Source: Lonicera japonica (lineage: Eukaryota; Streptophyta; Magnoliopsida; Dipsacales; Caprifoliaceae). Taken from it: 64,000 nucleotides of DNA. The notes under the pieces are model-generated. The model did no database searches. It was given only the letters and a program-made list of their open reading frames with translations, and was not told the origin of the DNA. Positions 20,452 to 32,130 of the stretch are shown piece by piece; the first letter of the stretch is position 1, and each line of letters begins with the position of its first letter. The stretch is from positions 20,305,839 through 20,369,838 of the forward strand of contig CM038465.1 of assembly GCA_021464415.1 (NCBI GenBank), written 5' to 3'. Made by a program: the position numbers and the translations under genes.

Positions 20452-21857
20452 TGTTCACTTAATCTTGTTTTGATAATAACAATAAAGTTAATCATGTGTA
20501 ATTTAACTTAAGTTGATGTTTTAAGTTATAGCCACAATAAATTTGATCATACGTGGACTTAACCGACAAGCCAAAATCAAAGATCATTCATCTACAAAGC
20601 ATTGCACAATCAAAGTTTTACACCTCACACAACTCTTAATCAATACATCCTCAATGAGATTTCTAAAGTACAATGAGCTAAGGAAGAGAAATGAAGAAAC
20701 AAACAAAGCCATCGAAGACTCGTTAGTGAGTGCTTTAGTTTTCTTGTAAAGATTCTTATTTAATCATCATAATAGCTCATACAATGTTTCAATATTATAA
20801 GATTGATCAAATCAAAAGTTGAATCAAATTTCCTTCAACAATCTTATTTTTGGGAAAAAACCGTTTTTGAAACAAATTCATTTTAAATACTAATCAAACT
20901 CTTTATGGAGCTCTCTTCATTTTAGAAGTCTTAGAAACTCATATTTATGTATCCCCAAGCTTCAAAATTGATTTTCAAGCAAAATTGCAAAAGTGTGAAA
21001 AATGGCATTTTTGCTTAATATGGTTGCAGACCAGTGTACACCATCAATCGACTGATGGGCTTTGCTCAGTCAAGTGATGGCCACTCAGTCGACTGATGAG
21101 CCTTGTTTAGTTGACTGATGACCCAAAAACTAGCCGTTGGATTTCAGATTTTTTACCACTTTTGGTACCAAACTTCTACCAACTCCCTCCAAACGGCCAT
21201 ATGGTGTCCTATACTATATATACACCATCTAAAACTTATTTAAACATTATTGAATCATTCCTACACTATTCTATTCATCTACATTCAATATTCAAAGATT
21301 CAAGAACATTTCTTTTTGATCAATCATCTTTATTTTGAGCTATATTTTGTTGATCAAATTTGATATCTCTTAGTGTGAGCTTAAATTGTAATCTTCATAC
21401 ACTTGAGAGCTATTGTACATTGGTGTTAGTCACCAAATCTTTTCTTTCAAACATTAAGAGAAGTTTGTCTCTTAAGATAGTAAGAGTGAAAATCTTGTGT
21501 GAGTACTGAGAGAGATTCAATACTTGTAAGAGTGTGTGAGAAGAATACACTTGTAGAAGTTTGATCTTCTCCCAGAAGAAGATCGGTTATAGTGAAAATT
21601 CTCGGGGTACTAACCGAGCGCGGAAGTAGGGTCTACCAAGCTGAACCGTGTGGACAAAAAGTCTTTGACTTCTATCGGCTTAATCTTTCTATCTCTTAAA
21701 CTTTTAGTTTATGTTATTTGTTCCTTGTGATTGGATTTTACTTTATTTTTCAATTGCTTGATTGATATTGACATCAAACATTTTTAAATCGATTTTAAAA
21801 ATCCTATTAAGTTTTAAAAACCCTATTCACCCCCTCTAGGGTATTTTTTGACCTACA
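20452..21857 (+). repeat. 3' LTR of SIRE-type element
   Basis: It starts TGTTCACTTAATC and ends GACCTACA. It aligns with 11055-12489 along its full length with scattered substitutions and small indels, so the insertion is not very recent. Confidence 0.92.
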
Positions 21858-22357
21858 CCGTTATTCAAGGATTATTCAACCCACGACCAGAGACACTTGT
21901 GGGACATCTAAAAGACAACATATATCATATTTTAGGATACACAACAATCATATTACGATAGAATAGAAAGGCTGAGAGTATCGTAACTTTCTGGGAGTTT
22001 TTCTCTGTTGATCAAACCTTGAGTGATTTTTCTTTTCTTTATTCAAAACATTAGGATAGTTTAGTTATCATATTTAAAGTCTAGAACATCAGTGTATGCT
22101 ACGATTATTCATCAATCAATTCAATTTCAATTGGAATTGTTGTTTTTCATCCCGGTAAAGCCTAGTTTTCTGTTTTAATTCAATTCAATTACTTTTTCTT
22201 GTTTGTTTGCTTTGATATTCTTAGATTAATTGTTAGAGATCATAAATATTCTGGAATCAACATTAAAACTACGTTTTAGGGTCTGATCCTAAGGTTTATA
22301 GGTCTATTTATTCGGTTTGTCAATTTTTTACCGTTATATGCTTGTTTCTCGTTCTTT

Positions 22358-22503
22358 TTTTTTTTTTTTTAAATTAAGGGAGGTCTAAGTCTCTCCCTTA
22401 ATCCTACAAATAAAGAAAAACCCTCCCCTCCCACCCCATGAGTCGAACCCTTGACCTCAAGGCAAGGGTGGAGGTTGCCTACCACTGGGCCAACCCCTCT
22501 CCT
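22358..22503 (-). mobile_element. tRNA-derived SINE with 17-bp target duplication
   Basis: On the minus strand the insert reads GAGAGGGGTTGGCCCAGTGG, then GGTAGGCAACC (box A-like) and GGTCAAGGGTTCGACTC (box B-like). These are the two internal RNA polymerase III promoter boxes of tRNA-derived plant SINEs. Its 3' end is an A tail, seen as a T run at 22358-22370. The 17-bp direct repeat CTTGTTTCTCGTTCTTT flanks it exactly (22341-22357 and 22504-22520). It has no coding capacity and would have depended on a LINE for movement. The perfect duplication suggests a fairly recent insertion. Confidence 0.93.
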
Positions 22504-23245
22504 CTTGTTTCTCGTTCTTTATGCAAATAGTTTATAGTTTTTCAATGCTATTAATATGTGATTCTTTGTTCATCGGTTTTTGAGTTTGTTTACTGTTTTA
22601 ATCATAATTTTTTTGTTTTAAATCGGAATTGAGTAATTCCAAAGTCAAAAGTTTTCAAATCTGATTTTCTATATTCTTAGATATGTTTTTACTGTTTTTC
22701 ATAATTTCAAATTTTGTTTGCATATTTAATTTGATTATGTCTAGCTAAATCATTAATTCGGGGTTCGTAGTGAAGGATGCAAACTTAATCCTTAAATGTA
22801 ATCCAATTTAAGTTTGAATCTGATTTTTTCATTGGTTATAGATCATCTACTGAATGTATGAGTGTTTTCTTATCTTTGCATGCCTAAAAACATGTTTTCA
22901 TAGGTTAGCTCATGAATTCCATTTGATTAAGAACCGTAAAACATCAATTCACGGATTTTCACACCAAAACCCTGACGTGGCTGATTTGAGGACGGTCTTT
23001 ATCCTCTAATTAATTGGGTTAGTTTCTTAAGTGAATTGGCTAATTTAGTGCTATTTTGGCATTTATTGACGTAAGTGCCGAGAAAGTGCTAGTTTTGACT
23101 TTCAGCATTCTTTTTAAGACGGATTTGATTTGAATCACATTCAAACATATTCAAACCTTATAAGACTATTAAGCTACTGATTTTTGAGGAGTTTAATTAA
23201 CTTAGATTGTTGTTTTCACGCACTAGAAAGTTAATTAAAGTCCTA

Positions 23246-23343
23246 TCGAATTATATCGCTTTTTGACTTAACACTCTTATAATTCGATAGTGAATCGAAT
23301 TATATTGCTTTTTGACTTAACACTCTTATAATTCGATAGTGAA
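23246..23343 (+). repeat. 49-bp tandem duplication
   Basis: Two nearly identical 49-bp units begin TCGAATTATAT and end AATTCGATAGTGAA. The unit edges are themselves inverted (TCGAATTATA and TATAATTCGA), so each unit can fold. Confidence 0.9.
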
Positions 23344-23439
23344 GCTTCACTATTGAATTATATTGCTCGAAACTAATCTATATAGTCTTTATCACGCATG
23401 GGTTATCATATAATTGTAGTAGCAATATAATTAGATGGT

Positions 23440-23475
23440 AGGAGAGTTTAGGAGAGTTTAGGAGAGTTTAGGAGT
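23440..23475 (+). repeat. 10-bp minisatellite GGAGAGTTTA
   Basis: Three full units and one partial unit lie head to tail. Confidence 0.95.
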
Positions 23476-24129
23476 TGAATCTTAAAGGAAAATCTTATTT
23501 AAGTTTAAGTTTGGATTACCCGATTGTACTACTTTCCTACTCCCTAGCTACGGATACCCCTAACGGTTATTTTTTGTTGGTTTAAGTTCATTTAATAATA
23601 TATTTTATTCATTTAGTACGCTATTTTCTTTTATTTATTTATTTTTAGTTCATTTGCATGTTCTCCTAGTGCATTTAGGAAGCCTTTTAGATAGATAACT
23701 TGCGCTCGTGGTTCCCTTTAGTTTTAATTTAGTTAGTTAGTAGTTTTAATTTAGTTTTTATTTCCTTACTTATTCCCCATTTTGATCATCTTTTCTTTTC
23801 TTTTCCCTTCTTTCCCCTGAGAGAGATATCTAGAAAGAAATAGGTCCCTTACCTTCCCTGTGGTTCAACCTTGGACTTCCCAAGTACATTATAACTTGAC
23901 CGCTTGCACTTGGGCATAATACTTCGCACTTTCTGAGCATAGTCAACTACATGTTTTACTAGATAATTCTTAACACATGAATTAAAATATATCTTTGTTG
24001 GTCCATATGGTGGGATTCTATCTTGATATACATGATAGTGATTAATTATGCTTGTTAGAAATGTATTTACTATAAATCCCCATATTGGCGAAGTTATAAA
24101 AAGAAAATGCATAGGAAAGTCGAGATGCT

Positions 24130-25327
24130 TGTATAGATGGGTTTGGGAATTATGTTGAAACCTTGCGTTGATATCAAAATTAATGATTCAAATAGTCTAT
24201 ATATAGAGAGAGAAAAACGCATATGTCAACCAAGAACGTAAGCTATTTACTTGATTAGTATAAAACCCACTTAGAACCCTTATTTCCTAATAAATTTTAC
24301 TATATTGTTGAAAGTTAACTTCAAAGGTTCAAGTGGTGGATTATAAATTATAGAATGCTTGTCTATAGATAGTGATACTAGTATAAATTATTGGAACAAC
24401 ATTTCCCTTGTTGATTATATGATTGAGGTTTTATGCAATTAACAAAGTTATGTATATGGCACAATTACTACTTAAATGAGCCAGTTAATACGTTGTTGAG
24501 ATAATATGTTGGCACTAGTCCATGATGGCTCTAGGTTGGTCTCTAAAGATTGGGACTTTAAGTTGGGACAAAGCGCCCCTGGATGAAACTAATGGGAGGC
24601 CATGCTATCACGTGAGTGAAAGGCCACGAAATGCAAACATGGTCGATGCTTGGATAGTTGCGGGAAATTACGAGATTTCAGCTCGAGATTTATAATGTGA
24701 GATGAATGTACAATTAATTGTGCCATCAGTTTTACTTAGTGCCAGTTATACATTATCCCTAGATTTTAAAAGTATTTTAACAAAATACAATGGGGTTTTC
24801 TATAACTATTAGATATATGATTGAATGGTTTATTTTAAGCTACTACAAAGGATTTACGAATCTTATTTTCATATTAAATTTACTATATGATTCCTACTGA
24901 ATCAATTTGACTCACCCCACTTATTTTCCAAACAATTTCTTCTGTAGGTTCTTCTGGGTTAAAGGAAGAGGGAGGATGCAGCTTCGTAAAATGCCTCTAA
25001 GCCATTACCGATTCAAGGGTCCTTCACGAGAGAAGGACCTATGTTTGTTATATTGTTGGTGATATGTATTGATACTGTATTTATTTATACATTGTGGAGA
25101 TTTTATATCTAGTACTTGGGACCTCGTTAGAGGCTAGTTGTTTATATGTATTAGTTTCCTTGTTTTATGGATGAATTTTAATGAAAAGATCATATCTTGG
25201 TTGATAGAATGTAGATTTTAACTTTCTCATAGGATTTATGTTTTGTTAACCCACTGTCTGCGTACGGCACCCGTGATTAATCGGTTCCCGAAGGATGGAT
25301 CCTCTTAACGGAATTTGGGGCATCACA
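24130..25327 (+). repeat. 5' LTR of the Tekay-like element, left end missing
   Basis: It ends GGGGCATCACA at 25327, like GGGGGTGTCACA at 30754. Shared blocks with the 3' LTR include 'CAAGGGTCCTTCACGA' and 'GGGACCTCGTT'. About 0.8 kb of its 5' side is replaced by the neighbouring LTR. Confidence 0.8.
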
Positions 25328-25762
25328 CTGAGTCTTCAATCTAGCTCCAATAGAAGATCAGGAAGATCACACGGTGATGGAGGTAGCCTTACTCTCTTTA
25401 ACACTGGTGTTAGAATTTTGTTTGATACGGGTGCGCCTCATTCATTTATATATGCTGCTTATGTCATGAGTTTGGGTTTGAAACTGAAGAAACTAGAATT
25501 TTCCATTAGCATTAAGACACCTACAGGAGCAAGTGTTTAATTGAGCCGTTATTGCACCGCCATCATAACTCTTCACTTCAATTGCTATATGGAGGATGAC
25601 TTTATCATTATGGAAATAAGCCCTTATGACTTAATTCTTGGAATCGATTGGCTAACCAAGTACAAAGCCATGATAGATTGCTATGCCAAGAAAGTTACTA
25701 TCTCCCATCCATGGGGAGAAAAAGTTATTTTTTTGGGAAGGAGTACAAGCTGTATCCAATAA
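25328..25762 (+). pseudogene. Chromovirus aspartic protease
   Basis: The motif ILFDTGAPHSFI (about 25418-25450) is the retropepsin active site with its DTG triad. The frame reads through a TAA stop at 25538-25540 and continues to DLILGIDWLTKY, the usual protease C-terminal block, ending at 25762. Because the start lies at the LTR border, the upstream gag has been deleted. Confidence 0.85.
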
Positions 25763-25779
25763 CCTATGTAGTTAAAAAG

Positions 25780-26700
25780 GAATAATGAGATTATGTGGGT
25801 TGGCTAGTAAGTGTTGTTGGTATTGGAACTACACCATTAACTCCACAAAATGTTCCAGTTATCCATAAATTCGTAGACGTGTTCCCTGATGATTTACCTG
25901 GTTTGCCTCATCATCGGGAAATTGAGTTTAGCATTGATCTGGCATCGGAAGCTGCACCCATCTCTATTGTGCCATATCGTTTAGCACTGGCAGAGCTTAG
26001 TGAACTGAAATCTCAGTTAGAGGACCTTTTAACTAAATGTTTTATCTTACATAGTTCTTCTCCGTGGGGAGCGCCCATTCTTTTTGCCAAGAAGGCGGAT
26101 GGTTCTTTTCGTCTTTGTATTGATTACCGCTAATTGAATCGAGTCACCATCAAGAAAAATACCCCCTTCCACAGATAGATGATACGTTTGATCAACTTCA
26201 AGGTGCTTACATTTTCTCCAAGATCGATTTGCATTCGAGTTACCACCAATTGCTTGTCTGTGACACGAACATTCCTAAAATCGCCTTTCGCACTCGTTAT
26301 GGTCACTTTGAATTCCTGGTTATGCTTTTCAGGCTAGCTAACTAATGCTCCTACAATATTTATGGATCTTATGAATCGCATTTTTTGGCCTTTTCTTAAT
26401 AAATTCGTGGTGGTTTTCGTTGACGACATCCTTATCTACTCCCACACTAAGGCCGGTCATAAGAGGCACCTTCGTATCGCACTTCAACTACTTAGACATT
26501 ATCTACTTTATGCGAAATTCTCTAAGTGTGTGAGTAAACTTCTTAAGGCACATTGTGTCACAAGGAGGAATCTCTATTGATCCAGACAAGGTCAAGTCAG
26601 TATCAAATTGGAGCCAACCAACTAATGTCTTCAAAATTCGTAGTTTTCTTGGGCTAATTGGTTACTATCGACAATTTGTCAGGAATTTTCTCGCAAAATG
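25780..26700 (+). pseudogene. Chromovirus reverse transcriptase
   Basis: The block [20 protein letters not shown] opens the domain. [19 protein letters not shown] and LCIDYR follow, with a TAA at 26131-26133 in place of the next codon. Between 26134 and 26360 the reading shifts several times, but [16 protein letters not shown] and FGLTNAP-like segments can be traced across frames. The catalytic [10 protein letters not shown] is at about 26407-26440. [16 protein letters not shown] in another frame marks the RT-RNase H link. Confidence 0.88.
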
Positions 26701-27330
26701 GTTTTCCTTACGCGTTTTACTCAACAAGGAGTACCCTTCGTGTGGGATGGCAGTTGCGAAGAAGCTTTCAATGAACTAAAGTATTGTTTGACCACTACCC
26801 GTGTTTTAACCTTGCCAGAGAGAGGCTTATGCTATGTTATTTATTGTGACGCGTCCTGTTTGGGTTTAGGTTGTGTTCTAATGCAACTGGAACATGTAAT
26901 TTCATATGCATCTCGACGGTTGAAGACTCACGAGAAAAACTACCCTACGCACGATCTTGAACTTGCCACTGTTGTGTTTGCATTAAAAATATGGCATCAT
27001 TACCTCTATGGATAAAGATTCGAAGTGTTCTCCAATCACAAGAGCCTCAAGTACATCTTTACCGAGAAGGAGCTCAACCTAAGGCAATGACATTGGATGG
27101 TGTACCTAGAAGACTACGATTTCATACTCCAATACCATCCTAGAAAGGCTAATGTAGTGGCAGATGCACTTAGTCGTAAATCACAAGGTTCTGTTTCAGC
27201 CTTAAGGTGTCGTGAATGGAGACTACATAATGAACTACATAAATATAATTTGGTGGTATGCTGTAGTCAAAACATAGCCTACTTATCTAATTTAGTAAAC
27301 ACCCTAATCTTACACGATCAAGTGATTTCG
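26701..27330 (+). pseudogene. Chromovirus RNase H
   Basis: [18 protein letters not shown] carries the first catalytic Asp. [32 protein letters not shown] carries the catalytic Glu, here cited as [21 protein letters not shown] closes the domain at about 27133-27180. A TAA at 27013-27015 and a TGA near 27090 interrupt it. Confidence 0.88.
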
Positions 27331-27354
27331 AGTCAGTAAAACAATGAGAATTTA

Positions 27355-28330
27355 GTGGAATGTCGGAATAAGATTTTATCTGGTGTACAAGTGGAGAACA
27401 TTTTCATAGGAAATGATGGTGGCCTTCAATACAAAGAAAAATTGATTGTACCTCATTCTGACAATGAATTGAAGCAAACTACTTTGGCCGAAGCCCACAA
27501 TTCCAAGTTTACCATCCATCCAGGTAGTACTAAGATGTACCGGGATTTAAAATGCATTTATTGGTGGCAAGGCATGAAAAGTGATGTAGCATTCTTTGTT
27601 TCACATTGCCTGCCATGCAAGCATATCAAAATTGAGCACCAATAGCCTAGTGGACAACTTCAGCCCCTTCCTATTCCTGAGTGAAAATAGGAGAATATTA
27701 TAATGGATTTCCTATTGGGATTACTGAGAACCCAAAGGAAACACAATGCAGTGTGGGTTAGTTGATCGTCTTACTAAGTTGTCCTATTTTCTACCGATTC
27801 GTGAAACTGACTCATTAAAGAAACTGGCAAGGCGTAAACAAGATAGTTAGGCTCCATAGAGTATCATTGTCTATTGTCTTTAATCATGATCCTCGATTCA
27901 GTTCTCAATTTTGGGAGGCCCTCCAGTAAGCCATGAGTACAAGATTAAACTTTAGTTCAATATTTTACCCCCAAACTGAGGGGTAGTCGGAGAGGACAAT
28001 CCAAATCCTGGAGGATATGCTAAGAGCTTGCATTTTAGATTTGTGAGGTAATTGGGATAACTATCTACCATTAGCAGAATTCGCTTATAATAACAGCTTG
28101 CAGACTAGCATTAGAATGGCTCCTTATGAGGCCTTGTACGGAAGACCCCACAAATCACCAGTGTATCGGATTGAGGCCAAAGAAGCTTTGTTGCTCAAGC
28201 CACAGTTAGTACAAGAGACCACATAGAAGGTCAAACTGATTAAACAGCGCATGGCTATTGCCCAGAGTCAATAAAAGAGCCACGCAGATAAAAGACGTCG
28301 ACCACTTGAGTTTAAAGTGGTGATTATGTC
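27355..28330 (+). pseudogene. Chromovirus integrase
   Basis: The HHCC zinc-binding region is seen at HPGSTKMYRDLK, CIYWWQGMK and HCLPCKHIK (about 27515-27635), with its first His partly altered. The catalytic core from 27660 is badly shifted, but NHDPRFSSQFW (second Asp region) and HPQT-like GQSERTIQILEDM (catalytic Glu region, near 27960-28020) are recognisable across frames. Confidence 0.8.
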
Positions 28331-28699
28331 TTCCTTAAGATGAAGCCCCGTCACAGTGCTGTGCGATTTGAAAACAAGGGTAAGTTGGCTCCCAGGTATA
28401 TTGGGCCATTTGAAGTCACCGAATGCATTGGCTCAGTTTCTTATCTTCTAGCTCTACCTTCTTCACTCCAACGCATTCATAATGTGTTTCATGTGCCGAT
28501 GTTACGAAAGTTTGTGCCGGATCCTTCACATGTCATTCCGACCAATGAGTTGGAGGTTAACAAAGATGTCTCCTATGAAATGTGGAAAATTACAGTGGTT
28601 GATTGTAAAGAACAAGTTGTCTGTAGTCGAGTAATTCCTTTATTGAAAGTCATTTGGCGCCACCACGGAGTTGAAGAAGCCACATGGGAGCTTGAATAA
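28331..28699 (+). pseudogene. Chromovirus integrase C-terminus and chromodomain
   Basis: The frame reads LAPRYIGPFEVTECIGSVSY, then VFHVPMLRKFVPDPSHVI, then a chromodomain-like end (VIPLLKVIWRHHGVEEATWELE). The W-R-H-H-G and EATWE residues match the Tekay chromodomain. In active elements this domain is thought to steer insertion towards heterochromatin. The stop follows at 28697-28699. Confidence 0.9.
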
Positions 28700-28781
28700 G
28701 AAATTCAAGCTAAATATCCGCATTTGTTCCAATAAGCTTCATTTTTAACCTCATATTTCAATTTTGAGGATGAAATTTCTT

Positions 28782-28794
28782 AAGGATGGGATAT
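28782..28794 (+). promoter_or_regulatory. Polypurine tract of Tekay-like element
   Basis: AAGGATGGGATAT lies directly before the 3' LTR start, in the same relation as at 9208-9220. Confidence 0.65.
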
Positions 28795-30754
28795 TATAAT
28801 ACCCCTAGTTTAATTATTTAAGCTGATTCTCGTTTAAATTTTGTTTAGTTGGAAAATGTCGTTTCGACTAGTCATATTATGATCCAGATTAATTTCGTAT
28901 GGTTTAACACCTCATCTATACCATAATTTTATAAAGTTTGTATAGACTATCATTTCATAATTCGTGTGGCCCAAATTGAGGCAAAGGCAATAAACACATA
29001 TTTCACGTTTAAGCAATTTCTAAATTTTTGACCAACTTTGGAAGGCCATAACTTCTTCATCCGATGTCCAAAAACTCCCTATTTATGGCAAAAGCTTCAT
29101 TTGTTTGCCCACTATAACTTTCATGCTTGGCTTGGCAAGAAATTCTAGCATCTTGGAATCCTGGAGCCTATGCAATACAAAACTGAGAACTACAGGTCCA
29201 AGATCAATCCCAGGGCAAAATATCTGGAAAGAAAGTTGCTAGGATATTGACCCTAGAGTCTTGGATCAATCCCAAAGCCCTAGAATCGAATTTTAATCCC
29301 ATTTGACCCTTTTTCACGACTTTAAACACACCATCACCCCTATTTCAAGCTAGGAACACCAAGGGAAAAGATAGGGACTAGAAAGCTTAGTAAGGGAGAG
29401 ATTCTTAAGCTTTTGAATCATCCATTCCATCAAATCAAAACCGTATATTCATGGCTTGCATCTTCATCTTCATCTTCATCTTCAACTTCCCACACTCCCA
29501 TTAAAGCTTGGTAAAACTTTAGGGTTTTGTGTTCTTGAGGAGAAAGCAACTTCAAGCCATCATATTCGGAATGAACTCTATTATGATTTCTCCCTCTAAT
29601 TACATGGAAACCTTAACTTCTAGAAAGGGGTTTTTGGGGTATTTATTATAGTATTGCTTTGTTGTTGAAATTGATGATTCAAATGGCTTTAATATCGTTC
29701 CTACTACATAATTCAACATGAAATTTCAACTATCTACTTGGTTTATACAAAACCTACTTGGACCTCATTTTAATGCTAATAAACCTTGGACAAAATCTTG
29801 TTATTTTCAATTAAGAGTCCAAGTGGTGGGCTTTCTCTATAAAACGTTTATTAAAGATTAATTATATTGTAAAAGTTGTTTATTTAAGAACTCCCTTATT
29901 AACTATACTATCGTTAGATTGGTTATTAAATTGCTTATATATAGTAATATGGCATAATTGTTTTTCAATGAGTCGGTTGAGATCATGTTTGGGGTTATAC
30001 ATTAGCACTAGGCCATGGTAGGTCTCAGGTTTGGTCTCTAACAATTGGGGTCGGAAGTGGGGACACAGTCTCCTTGGTGCAAGACCTGAAACCATGTACG
30101 GAAACAAATGGAAAGACCTGCTGCCGCGTGGGTGAAAGGTCATGAAATGCTGACCTGGTTATAAGCTTATGAGATATGTGGATAGTAAATTGTTCCTTAC
30201 AGGTTTTACTAGATAAGGAGTTTACCTTACGTATCTACTATAATGTTTCTAAATGCCATTTTTTTCATAATTAACTCATTATATATGATTCCCACTAAGT
30301 CTTTTCAACTCACCCTATTATTCTTCCTATAGGTATTTCAGCTGGTTCCACGGGAAAAAGGAAAGAAAATGATGCATCTTCCTATATCACCTCTGTACCG
30401 TCACTTAATCAAGGGTCCTTCACGAATGAAGGACCATTGTTCATAAATTTTTGTTAATGTTATGTGTACTATGCAAATGTTAGAACTTACAAGTTATTCT
30501 GAGACGGTTAATCTTATATATTGGGACCTCGTTGAAGACTTGTCTGGCTGTTGTTTGCTTTCATATATAGGACTTGGTTTATATTATAAGAACAGGTTAT
30601 GCATGTGAAATTTTAACTAGGGCCTTGCTATCAAACTATGGATTTTGTATGTTTATGTAAACTTTTATTAAGTTACCTACCGTTGGCATACAACTTCCGT
30701 GATTAACTCAGGCCCGAAGGATTAATCATCATAACGGGACTTGGGGGTGTCACA
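28795..30754 (+). repeat. 3' LTR of the Tekay-like element
   Basis: It starts TATAATACCCC (the TG end mutated to TA) and ends GGGGGTGTCACA. It shares blocks with the truncated 5' LTR and with the LTR at 9221 (AGGCCATAACTTCTTCATCC and CGATGTCC). It contains a (ATCTTC)n run at about 29462-29480. Confidence 0.85.
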
Positions 30755-31835
30755 TGTTCAATATGTTATTACCATATGATATCTAAAGCAAATCTCAACA
30801 AATATCATTTCATAAGTACTAGTACCCAATATACAAGAGAAACCCATAATTGTTACTTTTTACAAACATATACGCATACATCCGTAATTTTAAAAAGTGT
30901 GTATTTAAGCCATTTTATACCAATCATGTGTAATATCCATATGGTAGTCATATACTTCTTTTTGGAAACAATCTCCTTCCTGAAGCCCACATCTATAATA
31001 GTGTAGAACTAGTATTATGAAACTACATGTTTTGGTGGGTTTTAGGTCCAAGTATGTAAAACTATAACATGCAAGTAGGGATTTTGGCTTGATCATGAAA
31101 TTGAGATTGTATTAAGTGTTTATAAATCAAAATAAATCATAAATTGTAACCCCAAACCCATGCATACAAACCAATCACCATCCATACCAAAATCCCTAAT
31201 TTACTAGTAACAAGAACATACAACAAGCAATACTTTGAAAAATAAATTTAATACTAGTGTTTTCACCTCAATGATATTCTATCCACAAGATTGAAGTGAT
31301 AATAAAAGATGCACTAAAGCACTCTCGGAGAATTCTAAAGCTTCAAGTGATGGAAAGCATGGTGATGGCGAAGAAGATGAAGAATTTGAATATTTGATGA
31401 CCAAATCTTAATCCAATGTGTAGAACCCCCAAAATCCACCCACAATTCTCCCATTAATCTCTTTAGAATTTTTCTTAGATGTTTTTCAGAGTACCATGAT
31501 CAAATTCTCTTGAAAATAGGTAAAATGAATAAAAAACGGTCAAATGGGTTAAACCCGATTGATAAAACTTTTTGATGCACTATTCTTACTTTAGGCATAA
31601 CTTTTCACTCATAACTCCGATTGATGCATCATTTTTTCCTAATTAAAGATAATTCGGAGCTCTACAACTTTGGTCTTAGAGGTTTTACCAAATTCCCAAT
31701 ATCTTGGTAATAGAAATTTGTCGCAAATGGCAGTCTGCCAAAATATATTTTGCTGCATTTTCTGATGCAGCAGATTTTAGTTAATTTTCTTACTTTGCAC
31801 TTAGTTATGACCCACATGGATTGTGAACTAAGTCT
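30755..31835 (-). repeat. Minus-strand chromovirus LTR, left part, split by the CACTA element
   Basis: In content it aligns with the minus-strand solo LTR at about 52500-53330, for example the phrase on 'TTTTCACTCATAACTCCGAT' and 'CTCTACAACTTTGG'. It ends at AAGTCT, where the CACTA starts. The remainder resumes at 63792. Its left side is cut at 30755 by the Tekay-like element. Confidence 0.75.
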
Positions 31836-32130
31836 CACTACACCAGTCGGTAGATTGGACGATGTATTCAATATATTACGTCGCCCTATATATATTTATA
31901 CGGCATATAAATATATACGTCGCCTAAGATCTTCTTAGATGATGTAAGTTTTTCATTCGTCGCCTAGATTAATTTATGCGACCTAGGTATCTTAGTGGCC
32001 GTCTAAGAATAATTTAAAGGTCGCCTAAAATGAATTGATCACGAGCATTATATAAGTGGTGGTCCACTAGGAATTACATCTCTTATTAGGCAATGTATGT
32101 ATGTATACTTACGTCGCCTAGGATCTTTTC
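31836..32130 (+). repeat. Left TIR and subterminal TACGTCGCCTAA repeats of CACTA
   Basis: After the terminal CACTACACC, the word ACGTCGCC(T)A or its complement recurs about every 20-40 bp (31878, 31918, 31960, 31980 and onward). In En/Spm, similar subterminal repeats are binding sites for TnpA. The motif is distinct from the CCAGTAATCC motif found inside the element. Confidence 0.85.

Larger units (their letters stand above)
11055..21857 (+). mobile_element. SIRE-type Ty1/copia retrotransposon, degenerate but full length
   Basis: The element is 10.8 kb with two ~1.4-kb LTRs, a tRNA-Met primer site, gag, protease, integrase, reverse transcriptase and RNase H in copia order, a long spacer, an env-like ORF and a polypurine tract. 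The extra ORF after pol and the overall size are typical of SIRE (Maximus) elements. The flanks ACGTT (11050-11054) and CCGTT (21858-21862) are a near-perfect 5-bp target duplication. Every coding part contains stops or shifts, and a foreign solo LTR interrupts the region between protease and integrase, so it cannot move by itself. Confidence 0.93.
21858..23960 (+). repeat. Right part of the unclassified LTR that holds the copia element
   Basis: It continues the sequence broken at 11054. Near its end lies 'CCCTGTGGTTCAACCTTGGACTT' in split form (23858-23880), followed by a cytosine-rich junction typical of U5 in large plant gypsy LTRs. No coding region is present. It also holds a SINE and two small tandem arrays. 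The right boundary is approximate. Confidence 0.55.
24130..30754 (+). mobile_element. Tekay-like chromovirus, gag-deleted, 5' LTR truncated
   Basis: A truncated 5' LTR (about 24130-25327), an internal region with protease, reverse transcriptase, RNase H, integrase and chromodomain, and a 3' LTR (28795-30754) are in order. The protease follows the LTR almost directly, so about a kilobase of gag is missing, and no tRNA-Met primer site is visible. The chromodomain at the end of pol and LTRs starting T(G/A)TAATACCCC support the Tekay/Del group. All coding parts carry stops and shifts. Confidence 0.88.

Noticed and set aside
23849..24112. Minus-strand gene of 87 codons
   Set aside because: It spans the junction of two LTRs and has no recognised motif.
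9221..25327. One chromovirus LTR interrupted by everything between 10.56 and 24.13 kb
   Set aside because: The left and right parts overlap in content (both contain the GATGRTTCAAATAG region), so they are two separate LTR copies.
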